From an uncultured Bacillus sp. (lineage in GTDB: Bacteria; Bacillota; Bacilli; Bacillales_B; DSM-18226), in NCBI RefSeq assembly GCF_946478885.1, contig NZ_CAMLDX010000054.1, positions 1 to 22,952 of the forward strand: a stretch of DNA of 22,952 nucleotides, read 5' to 3'. The notes under the pieces were generated by a model. It was not told where the DNA came from. It ran no database searches and worked only from the letters and a program-made list of their open reading frames with translations. Position numbers and translations under genes: made by a program. Positions 16,912 to 22,952 of the stretch are shown in pieces. How positions within the stretch are numbered: position 1 is the first letter of the stretch; every line of letters starts with the position of its first letter.

Positions 16912-16941
16912 ATTATATATATATTCTGAGTTAATTTTCAA
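16912..16941 (-). promoter_or_regulatory. Promoter of the MFS transporter gene
   Basis: Minus strand: TTGAAA (16936-16941), 18-nt spacer, TATAAT (16912-16917), about 32 nt before the start codon. The rest of the 280-bp divergent gap to 17160 holds a small inverted repeat AGTATT/AATACT (17117-17133) just before the next gene, which I cannot assign. Confidence 0.65.
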
Positions 16942-17160
16942 TCTATCTGATTAGATGATTGAATAAATTTATTAACGACCGGTAAAATATTATTTTGATG
17001 TAAGCGATGAGGAACAATGAAACACATTGATATATTGCGGTAAAATTCTAAAAATTAAAATGATAATTTAGGGGTATTCTCGCTGTGCCAGATATGATAT
17101 CTTATTAGTGTGATAAAGTATTAACGCAATACTATTTAAAATAAAGGTGGTTCCTTCTAT

Positions 17161-17964
17161 ATGAAACGTTTTATCTATATATTATTTATTGTTGCATCTG
17201 TATTTGCTATTCTTGCCGGATGCTCAAATGATTCGAAATCAGAGACAGGTTCGGATTCAGGAAAATCTAATGACAAGGAAAAATGGGTAATTGGTGTTGA
17301 TGATACTTTTGCACCGATGGGATTCCGTGATGAAAATAATGAAATTGTCGGTTTTGATATTGATATGGCGAAAGCAGCCGCAGAAAAAATGAATGTTGAA
17401 ATAAAGATTCAGCCTATCGATTGGAAAACAAAAGAAAACGAATTGAACAGCGGACGGATTGATTTGATTTGGAATGGTTACACGATTACAGACGAACGCA
17501 AGGAAAAAGTGCTATTTACTAAGCCGTATTTAAAAAATTCGCAGGTTGTGGTAACATTAGCTGATTCTGATTTGAACAAGATCGCTGATTTAACTGGTCA
17601 AAAGGTAGGGATTCAGGCCCTTTCATCTGCCGTAAATGCCTTAGATGACAATCCGATAAAAGACAAACTTAAATCGGTGACAGAATATGATACAAATGTC
17701 CTTGCTTTATCTGACTTAAAGGCTGGCCGTGTTGATGCCGTGGTGATTGACGAAGTTGTTATTAACTACTTTATGAATAAAGAAAAAGATACCTTTAAGC
17801 TACTGGATGAATCGCTTGCGCCTGAGGAGTATGCAGTAGGTGTGAAAAAAGGAAATGAGGAACTGCTTGACAAAGTTCAGACCGCATTGGATGAAATGAA
17901 TGAGGACGGTACTGCTGCCGATATCTCATCAAAATGGTTTGGCGAAGATAAGGTCTTAAAATAA
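17161..17964 (+). CDS. Amino acid ABC transporter substrate-binding lipoprotein
   Basis: 267-residue extracellular receptor of the SBP_bac_3 family. A lipoprotein signal peptide ends in lipobox LAGC with the lipidated Cys21, followed by a Ser/Asp/Lys-rich linker. The mature domain opens with WVIGVDDTFAPMGFRDENN and has GFDIDMAKA, the ITDERKEKVLFTKPY segment with the arginine that normally grips the amino-acid carboxylate, and AGRVDAVVIDE. These mark polar amino acid receptors (glutamine, cystine, arginine types); the ligand is not decidable here. ATG with AAAGGTGG 10 nt upstream. First gene of an SBP-permease-ATPase set. Confidence 0.92.
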   Translation: MKRFIYILFIVASVFAILAGCSNDSKSETGSDSGKSNDKEKWVIGVDDTFAPMGFRDENNEIVGFDIDMAKAAAEKMNVEIKIQPIDWKTKENELNSGRIDLIWNGYTITDERKEKVLFTKPYLKNSQVVVTLADSDLNKIADLTGQKVGIQALSSAVNALDDNPIKDKLKSVTEYDTNVLALSDLKAGRVDAVVIDEVVINYFMNKEKDTFKLLDESLAPEEYAVGVKKGNEELLDKVQTALDEMNEDGTAADISSKWFGEDKVLK

Positions 17965-17985
17965 ACAATCGGAACAAATATTAGG

Positions 17986-18020
17986 AAAAGGGCTGTCCAT
18001 AAAGAAAAGTGCCAGACACC
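17986..18020. repeat. Intergenic repeat-like sequence within the ABC operon
   Basis: AAAGGGCTGTCCATAAAG, which resembles one arm of the Bacillus-type GGCTGTCC terminator hairpins seen at 6227 and 14168, is followed by GTGCCAGACACC, a partly palindromic motif common between genes in Bacillus relatives. No full right arm is present, so it probably does not terminate. Confidence 0.35.
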
Positions 18021-18126
18021 GCATATATTAACCGGTATTCCCATAGAAAACGAATATGGACCAGACCGGATGATGTCTGAATCTTTTATGCGGAGAGTCC
18101 TTTTGATTTTGGAGGATTCCTTAGAA

Positions 18127-18786
18127 ATGTCAGGAAATTATTTTATTACAATACTCAAACCGATGCTGGAGGGAGCCCAGACCACAGTCCTGCTGTTCCT
18201 CCTTGCGATTGTGGCTTCGATACCTTTAGGCTTTTTATTAACATTGGCTGTAAAAAGCCGTTTTAAGCCTATATCTTGGCTTGCTCAGGTATATATTTAT
18301 GTTATGCGCGGCACCCCGCTTTTGCTGCAATTGTTGGTCATCACATTCGGGTTGCCGATGATCCCGGTTATTGGAGAATATCTAATTCTTGATCGGTTTG
18401 TAGCAGCGTGTCTCGGATTTATTTTAAACTATGCCGCTTATTTTGCCGAAATTTTCCGTGGCGGCCTTTTAGCGATCGATAAAGGTCAATATGAAGCCGC
18501 AAAGGTGCTTGGTTTTACGAAATGGCAGACTACAACAAAAATTATACTTCCACAAATGTTTCGTATAGCCTTGCCTTCTGTTGCCAATGAATCTGTAACT
18601 CTTGTGAAGGATACTGCGCTTTTATATGCTGTGGCCGTTCCGGAATTGCTGCATTTTGCGCAAACCGCTGTGAACCGTGACTTTACCATTATGCCTTTCT
18701 TTGTTGCCGGTATGATTTATCTGATCATGACGATGATCTTAACGATGTTTTTTAAATGGCTTGAAAAACGATTCAAATTTGAATAA
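18127..18786 (+). CDS. Amino acid ABC transporter permease (HisM/GlnP type)
   Basis: Membrane component of the importer, 219 residues from the ATG at 18127, with about five helices. YVMRGTPLLLQL near residue 60 and the EAA loop YEAAKVLGFTKWQTTTKIILPQ that docks onto the ATPase are diagnostic of the His/Glu/Gln/Arg permease family. The reading frame is open from an ATG at 18070, but that start has no Shine-Dalgarno site, while GGAGG lies 11 nt before 18127, and MSGNYFITILKPMLEG fits the usual N-terminus. It lies between the receptor and ATPase genes; the ATPase start follows after 15 nt. Confidence 0.9.
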   Translation: MSGNYFITILKPMLEGAQTTVLLFLLAIVASIPLGFLLTLAVKSRFKPISWLAQVYIYVMRGTPLLLQLLVITFGLPMIPVIGEYLILDRFVAACLGFILNYAAYFAEIFRGGLLAIDKGQYEAAKVLGFTKWQTTTKIILPQMFRIALPSVANESVTLVKDTALLYAVAVPELLHFAQTAVNRDFTIMPFFVAGMIYLIMTMILTMFFKWLEKRFKFE

Positions 18787-18801
18787 AAGGAGGGAAAGAT
18801 C

Positions 18802-19548
18802 GTGGCGCTCATTGAAGTATCAGGATTGAAAAAATCATTTGGCTCGACAGAAGTATTAAAACAGATCACATTTGAAGTCAATAAAAATGATGTTGTTGCT
18901 GTCATCGGTCCTTCCGGTTCCGGTAAAAGCACGATGCTCCGTAGCTTAGCTCATCTTGAGGTCATTAATGGCGGGAGTATTTATGTATCGGGTGACTATT
19001 TAGTTAGGGACGGGGTTTACGCCAGCCCACAGGAAATTAGACAGATTACCGGAAAAATGGGAATGGTATTCCAGCATTTTAACCTTTTTCCACATCTGAC
19101 GGTTAAAGAAAATCTCGAATTGGCCCCCAAATTAGTTAAAAAGGAAGCACCTGCAGTCATTGCAGAGCGAAGCAGGGAATTGATGGGGAAAATTGGGCTG
19201 ACCGAACGAGCTTCAGCCTATCCGGCCAATCTCTCTGGGGGGCAAAAACAGCGGGTAGCTATTGCCCGGGCATTGATGATGAATCCGGAAATTCTGCTTT
19301 TTGACGAGCCAACATCTGCGCTTGATCCGGAGCTGACCGGAGAAGTACTTCAGGTTATGAAGAATTTAGCGAAGGAACATATGACGATGATCGTGGTGAC
19401 GCATGAAATGGAATTTGCCCGCGAGGTGGCAGACATCGTCATGTTTATGGATGGCGGAGAAATTGTAGAATCAGGTCCTCCAGAGGAAATATTCAGCAAT
19501 CCGAAATTTGAGCGGACAAAGGCATTCTTGAACCGAAGCTTGAAATAA
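18802..19548 (+). CDS. Amino acid ABC transporter ATP-binding protein (GlnQ/TcyC type)
   Basis: Cytosolic ATPase of the importer, 248 aa. Walker [10 protein letters not shown] (36-44), Q-loop within [16 protein letters not shown] signature LSGGQKQR (144-151), Walker B ILLFDEP (164-170, catalytic Glu169), D-loop SALD, and switch His201. GTG start with AAAGGAGG 8 nt upstream and only 15 nt after the permease stop, so translated from the same transcript. The conserved FNLFPH and TSALDPE place it in the polar amino acid uptake family. All catalytic residues are intact. Confidence 0.94.
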   Translation: MALIEVSGLKKSFGSTEVLKQITFEVNKNDVVAVIGPSGSGKSTMLRSLAHLEVINGGSIYVSGDYLVRDGVYASPQEIRQITGKMGMVFQHFNLFPHLTVKENLELAPKLVKKEAPAVIAERSRELMGKIGLTERASAYPANLSGGQKQRVAIARALMMNPEILLFDEPTSALDPELTGEVLQVMKNLAKEHMTMIVVTHEMEFAREVADIVMFMDGGEIVESGPPEEIFSNPKFERTKAFLNRSLK

Positions 19549-19661
19549 AGGATACAATCCGATTCGGGTAGATTTCGCATAGTTTCTTTTCGATTGAGTC
19601 GATGAATCCTTTGGTAAAGACACGAGGATGGTTATTAAATTAAAATGTAAATTCCACTACA

Positions 19662-19689
19662 TCTCCCGACGCTTCGGGAGATTTTTTTT
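19662..19689 (+). terminator. Terminator of the amino acid ABC operon
   Basis: TCTCCCGA and TCGGGAGA pair around a CGCT loop, followed by eight T. It lies 114 bp past the ATPase stop. The remainder of the 300-bp gap to 19848 shows nothing I recognise. Confidence 0.9.
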
Positions 19690-19848
19690 GTATAGCATCG
19701 CTGATGTATCGGTCTTAAGTCTTATGTGAAATTCAATCCCAGGCTCCTTATGGCGAGCAGGAAGTAATTGTTAGTCTTAAATAGAAGTTTTGTCATTGGC
19801 AGGATCCTGCTAAAGTTTTCAAGATTAGAAGAATAAGGTGATCTGAGA

Positions 19849-20475
19849 ATGGAGAGAAAGGTCTATCTGATTCTAACGGATACGGGAACTCTTTTTACAA
19901 AAATGATCAAGCTCTATACAAAAAAACCATATAATCATGCCTCTCTTTCTTTCACCTCTGATTGTTCTGAAGTTTACAGTTTTGGCAGGAAGAAACCTAG
20001 AAATCCGCTTATCGGAGGATTTGTGAAGGAAAGCATCTTTACTGGATTATTAAGACAGGCGGATTGTGCGATATACAGCTGTTGTATTTCCGAAGAGCAG
20101 TACCAGAAAATGTTGTACTTTATCAGGACAATAGAAGAGAAAAAAGAAGAGTACCGTTATAATTTGCTAGGTTTATTGGCGATACCCTTTAACAAAACTT
20201 TTAAACGGGAACACGCTTATTTTTGTTCGCAATTTGTCGCCTCTGTCCTTGTGGAGGGTCAGGTTATTCAATTAACGAAGCATACATCCCATGTGACGCC
20301 GCATGACCTGCAGCAGTCCCCTTATTTTCAATTAATCTATCAGGGAACTGTAGAAGAGTATATTGATCGAACTGAATTAGGAGGTAATGACGGAACGAGA
20401 ACTCAAAAGCGAGATGTGCTGGGGATGCTGCGGCAAAAAATCACAAGCGCCTGGTTATTCTTTTTTGATGTATAG
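19849..20475 (+). CDS. Permuted papain-like hydrolase (YiiX/NlpC-P60 superfamily)
   Basis: 208 residues. The order of motifs is that of circularly permuted NlpC/P60-type cysteine amidases or peptidases: an N-terminal strand with the histidine first (KPYNHASLSF, His30) and the nucleophile cysteine later, at a helix start (YFCSQFVASVL, Cys126). Related Bacillus proteins are uncharacterised; cleavage of an amide or thioester in cell wall or lipid is a family-based guess. No signal peptide, so cytosolic unless associated. ATG with AAGGTG 8 nt upstream. The last ~33 residues, after YIDRTELGG, look unlike the domain and could reflect a late frameshift, since another frame there is also open. Single gene between terminators. 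Confidence 0.7.
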   Translation: MERKVYLILTDTGTLFTKMIKLYTKKPYNHASLSFTSDCSEVYSFGRKKPRNPLIGGFVKESIFTGLLRQADCAIYSCCISEEQYQKMLYFIRTIEEKKEEYRYNLLGLLAIPFNKTFKREHAYFCSQFVASVLVEGQVIQLTKHTSHVTPHDLQQSPYFQLIYQGTVEEYIDRTELGGNDGTRTQKRDVLGMLRQKITSAWLFFFDV

Positions 20476-20654
20476 CCAGTCCTATAAAATTTTGCTTTAG
20501 AAAGCTGAGTCCAAGGGAATGTGACGGATGGATAACAGCAAAGAATCATACTGGGGATGGAAGGTGTGAATTGCTATTACTTTTGGCAGACGAAAGAAGG
20601 AATTCTATCAGCTAATTAGATCTCCTGAAACGATACTTCAGATACATGAAATAA

Positions 20655-20693
20655 AGAACGAACCGGTAAGGATTGCCTTCGCCGGTTCGTTCT
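20655..20693. terminator. Bidirectional terminator
   Basis: AGAACGAACCGG and CCGGTTCGTTCT form a 12-bp perfect stem, with AAGG/CCTT pairing inside the loop. It lies between convergent genes: the hydrolase upstream and the HAAS gene on the other strand. U-tract is weak on both sides. Confidence 0.7.
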
Positions 20694-20715
20694 ATTGATT
20701 TTCGCCTGTGTGATA

Positions 20716-21768
20716 TCAGTGCTTCAGGCTGGTGTTCATTTTCGAATTAGACTGAGGCGGGTCCTGTATCCTTGCTTTGCGGAATCCAGCAAAAATCCCG
20801 ATGGCGGCAGTGATGATCAGGATGGCGATCGTTATGCCAATAATCCAATGAATGATTAGTTCGGCTACGGCGGGAGTACCGTTAAACAGGTTAATCATAT
20901 AGTCAATAAATGACTGATTAAGGACATCCGGATTGGTTAAAATGACGATCGACAGGATAACAGAAAAGAGCTGGTAGAGCGTATTGGCCGTTGCTAATTT
21001 GAACGTCCACTGACGGCTGCTCCATTTGAGCACGGCGAGTAAAAGTTCGGCGGCAATGTAGAGTAGTACAACCAGTCCATAGCTCAGCAGGACATCTTGG
21101 TTGAAGACCGGAGCGACAAACTCCAATTCCTCCGAGCCGTTCCTGCGCTCATAGACGCCGATAAAACGATCGGCATTGAAATAAACTGCGGCCCAAATCG
21201 ATGTCCAGACAACGCTGGCAATGGCTTCCGCTCTCGGGATCGCTTTTTTCCTTGGAATGTAGGGGATTGCTTTTAAAGCTTCCGGCTCCCATTGACGGCC
21301 TGCTTTTCTCATCGATTCCGGTGATACGCCGGAGCGTTCAATAATGACGAAAATGAACGTAAGCCAGCCAAATACGTGCATCGTTGCCGTTATTAGGTCG
21401 ACGATTAATTTCCCGATCAGGCTTGTCATAAATGTCAGGATGTCCTCTTCTCCGGACCATCCGGCAATCTGCACGATGAAAAATACTATCAGGCTGATTC
21501 CCAAGGCAATGGGCATCACTAATTTTAAACACGTTACATACTGCTCATAAAAGCCCGGTCCGATTAAATAAGAGGGACGACCGCGATACTGCTCGGCTAG
21601 GGCTGCAGGGTCTCCAAGCTTTTTTAGGACCTCTATCACATCTGCTTTGGTGTAAACATCTGGCAGCATATCCTCAATGGCAGACTGCAGTTCCAGTGCG
21701 ATATCATCCCGGTTTTTTTCAGGGAGTCTCCGCGTCACTTCCTGGATATAAACCTTAATCATCTCCAT
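20716..21768 (-). CDS. HAAS-domain membrane protein, partner of PadR
   Basis: 350 residues from the ATG at 21768. The N-terminal ~65 residues form a HAAS (DUF1700-like) helical domain: MEMIKVYIQEVTRRLPEKNR, then a negatively charged ELQSAIEDML and LKKLGDPAALAEQYR, the usual signature. Six or so membrane helices follow. HAAS proteins are found next to PadR regulators and are thought to sense or transmit signals at the membrane. The frame could begin at a GTG (21780) or a third ATG (21762); I favour 21768 because AGGTG lies 9 nt upstream. It overlaps the end of padR by 14 nt, indicating coupled translation. Signal unknown. Confidence 0.82.
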   Translation of the reverse strand: MEMIKVYIQEVTRRLPEKNRDDIALELQSAIEDMLPDVYTKADVIEVLKKLGDPAALAEQYRGRPSYLIGPGFYEQYVTCLKLVMPIALGISLIVFFIVQIAGWSGEEDILTFMTSLIGKLIVDLITATMHVFGWLTFIFVIIERSGVSPESMRKAGRQWEPEALKAIPYIPRKKAIPRAEAIASVVWTSIWAAVYFNADRFIGVYERRNGSEELEFVAPVFNQDVLLSYGLVVLLYIAAELLLAVLKWSSRQWTFKLATANTLYQLFSVILSIVILTNPDVLNQSFIDYMINLFNGTPAVAELIIHWIIGITIAILIITAAIGIFAGFRKARIQDPPQSNSKMNTSLKH

Positions 21769-22102
21769 GTTTTTCCACACCTTTCAATAAGTGGTTGAGC
21801 TCCCGTGACATTCGTTCCCATTCACCTTTTAATTCAAGAAAAATCTCTTTGCCGAAATCACTGAGTACATAATACTTCCGTGGTCTGCTTTCTGTGGTAT
21901 CCCAATGGCTTGTCACCAGCTCCTGCTTTTCCAGACGGCGGAGAAGAGGATAGAGTGTACTCTGCTCCATCACAATTCCGGACTGCTCCATCCTTTGTGC
22001 CATTGAATAGCCGTACTGCGGGGTATCCAGCTGGCTTAGAACGGCCAGTGTCAATGACCCGCGTCTCAGCTCTGTCGTCAGCGACTGTAATAAATCACTC
22101 AT
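21755..22102 (-). CDS. PadR-family transcriptional regulator
   Basis: 115-residue winged-helix regulator starting at the ATG at 22102. Hallmarks: LRRGSLTLAVLSQL, YGYSMAQRM, the recognition segment QSTLYPLLRRLEKQELV and the wing RPRKYYVLSDFG, followed by a dimerising helix EIFLELKGEWERM. An in-frame TTG seven codons upstream is less likely because GAGG lies 7 nt before the ATG. First gene of a two-gene operon with the HAAS protein; a perfect palindrome upstream is the likely operator, so autoregulation is expected. Genes controlled elsewhere cannot be inferred. Confidence 0.92.
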   Translation of the reverse strand: MSDLLQSLTTELRRGSLTLAVLSQLDTPQYGYSMAQRMEQSGIVMEQSTLYPLLRRLEKQELVTSHWDTTESRPRKYYVLSDFGKEIFLELKGEWERMSRELNHLLKGVEKHGDD

Positions 22103-22147
22103 GAATCTCCCTCGTTCCTGCAACTCATTTACTTTCTCTATACTATG

Positions 22148-22164
22148 TATAATACAGTATTATA
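22148..22164. promoter_or_regulatory. Palindromic operator candidate for PadR
   Basis: TATAATAC-A-GTATTATA, a perfect 17-bp palindrome with a single central base, 46 bp upstream of the padR start. It contains -10-like hexamers on both strands, so a bound dimer would block initiation. Confidence 0.6.
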
Positions 22165-22260
22165 AAATATAAAACAATGTGCATAAAAAATATTTGTCAA
22201 AAAAATTGTAATTTAGGAAAAGAAAGCAATGGAGTTGAATTAACGGCCTGCACCATTTTC

Positions 22261-22287
22261 TTACAGAATCGTAAGGAAACTGTAAGG
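22261..22287 (+). promoter_or_regulatory. Possible response-regulator binding site
   Basis: TTACA-GAAT-CGTAA matches the BceR-type consensus TNACA-N4-TGTAA with one mismatch, and GTAAGG is repeated in direct orientation 11 bp apart (22271 and 22282), as in OmpR/PhoB-family sites. It lies 69 bp before the broken BcrC-like gene. Tentative. Confidence 0.35.
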
Positions 22288-22355
22288 ATCATTGATGGGT
22301 CATTCCTGTGGAATGGAGTATCATCTCTTTATGTAGAGGTAAGGGGGTATTTCAA

Positions 22356-22661
22356 ATGGATTTGCAGGAACTAAATATTGCGTTATTCCGTCTGATCAAT
22401 GATAGCGGCAAGGAATTTCCTTTTCTCGATCCGCTGTTTGTCCTGTGCGCATAATATACCGCATTTCTATTGGCACTGGGTATAGCGGGCTTTTGGCTGA
22501 CGGGGCGGAGAGAAAATCGCATGATGGTCATAAGCGGGGGAGTGGCCTTTGTCTTGGCTGAAATCTTCGGCAGGATTTTCGGCTTGTTTTACAGCCATGA
22601 CCAGCCTTTTGCTGTGCTGAAGGACGTTAATCAGTTGATTGAGAAAGCAATGGAAGATATG
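22356..22661 (+). pseudogene. Broken BcrC/PAP2-type undecaprenyl pyrophosphate phosphatase
   Basis: ATG with GGGGG 8 nt upstream reads MDLQELNIALFRLINDSGKE and LDPLFVLCA, then an in-frame TAA at codon 33 (22452-22454), then continues in the same frame with YTAFLLALGIAGFW, a membrane helix, and FYSHDQPFAVLKDVNQLIEK. This order matches the N-terminal half of BcrC/YbjG-like PAP2 phosphatases, which recycle the cell-wall lipid carrier and give bacitracin resistance. The catalytic PSDH and following histidine motifs are missing: the frame runs into unrelated sequence that is the leader of the next gene. A stop plus a 3' deletion make this a clear pseudogene. Confidence 0.85.
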
Positions 22662-22692
22662 GAATCCATAAAAATAATGAGGGGGATTAATC

Positions 22693-22935
22693 TTGGACAA
22701 AAACAAAAAGCAGGATGATTTTTTGAAATGGTTGGAAGAGGAAGATCCATTTGGAATAAATGATGAAATGGAATTCATTATTTTTAAATGTATCGATTGT
22801 GAGAAAGAAGATGAGGTTCCAGATTATGTAGTAGAGGAGTTTCATTTTGATTTAGATGAAAATGAAGAAGTAGAAGTAGTTTGCCTTTTTTGTAATGGTA
22901 CAATGCGAAAGGCGAGAAAAGACCCAAGTGAATAA
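22693..22935 (+). CDS. Small acidic protein with zinc-ribbon-like CxxC pairs
   Basis: 80 residues, strongly acidic. Two CxxC pairs, Cys33-Cys36 (KCIDCEK) and Cys64-Cys67 (CLFCNG), about 28 residues apart, are the spacing of a small zinc ribbon. The N-terminus DFLKWLEEEDPFG is amphipathic. TTG start chosen because GAGGGGG lies 7 nt upstream. Similar uncharacterised proteins occur in Bacillus relatives; I know of no function. It follows the broken BcrC-like gene and its Shine-Dalgarno region lies in the fused part of that relic. Confidence 0.7.
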   Translation: MDKNKKQDDFLKWLEEEDPFGINDEMEFIIFKCIDCEKEDEVPDYVVEEFHFDLDENEEVEVVCLFCNGTMRKARKDPSE

Positions 22936-22952
22936 TCAATACTTGTGTCGTG

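Noticed and set aside
16942..17160. Riboswitch or T-box before the amino acid ABC operon
   Set aside because: Only a short AGTATT/AATACT inverted repeat is visible; no T-box core, S-box or other conserved riboswitch element was recognised.
18070..18126. Longer N-terminus of the ABC permease from ATG 18070
   Set aside because: No Shine-Dalgarno there, while GGAGG precedes 18127 and the shorter form has the usual family N-terminus.
20528..20698. 57-codon frame with an internal TGA (codon 14) as a second UGA-containing gene
   Set aside because: No Shine-Dalgarno site, no recognisable family, and its end runs through the terminator hairpin; the TGA is not at a cysteine-like motif.
22177..22374. 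65-codon plus-strand frame before the BcrC-like relic
   Set aside because: No ribosome site, and it overlaps the probable regulatory repeats and the Shine-Dalgarno of the relic; no protein-like pattern.
22452..22454. Stop codon inside the BcrC-like frame as another recoding site
   Set aside because: It is TAA, which is not used for selenocysteine, and the gene also lacks its catalytic 3' half; it is simply a pseudogene.

Overview
The window reads as the chromosome of a low-GC Gram-positive of the Bacillus group (Bacillaceae in the wide sense). Shine-Dalgarno sites are strong, TTG and GTG starts are frequent, promoters look sigma-A-like, and several genes have clear Bacillus subtilis counterparts: NamA (YqjM), ProI and YqjQ, which as I recall lie in one neighbourhood there, and a PksA-like regulator beside a YmcC-like membrane protein. 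No rRNA, tRNA or CRISPR array was seen.

Layout. 1-3120: an old yellow enzyme (namA) and pyrroline-5-carboxylate reductase (proI) on the minus strand, then a short-chain dehydrogenase (yqjQ-like) on the plus strand. 3126-5758: a cadmium/zinc efflux operon with a palindromic operator, the sensor CadC (all metal ligands present) and the P1B-ATPase CadA. cadA carries an in-frame TGA exactly at the first cysteine of its N-terminal CxxC metal-binding motif, followed at once by a SECIS-like hairpin. 5759-6260: decayed 3' end of an alanine dehydrogenase gene. 6391-11000: direct repeats resembling PhoP boxes, then a 1504-residue secreted protein with two lamin-tail-like domains, Ig-like segments and a calcineurin-type phosphoesterase domain.

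11001-14220: a scarred accessory segment. Two unrelated, outward-facing IS3-type transposase remnants bracket a membrane protein and a PQQ-type sugar dehydrogenase-like beta-propeller, followed by unreadable remnant sequence. 14221-16941: a TetR regulator diverging from a membrane protein across two near-identical operators, a probable permease-gene relic, a strong bidirectional terminator and an MFS exporter. 17161-19548: a polar amino acid ABC importer (lipoprotein receptor, permease, ATPase). 19849-22164: a papain-like (NlpC/P60-type) hydrolase and a PadR-HAAS pair with a perfect palindrome in its promoter. 22261-22935: a broken undecaprenyl-pyrophosphatase-like (BcrC/PAP2) gene behind a possible response-regulator site, and a small acidic zinc-ribbon-like protein.

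The observation most worth pursuing is cadA. The UGA replaces a metal-binding cysteine, the rest of the frame is intact, and the RNA just downstream can fold into a hairpin with the spacing and loop features expected of a bacterial selenocysteine insertion element. An ordinary nonsense mutation, UGA readthrough or internal re-initiation remain the more likely explanations, since several other genes in this window are visibly decaying.
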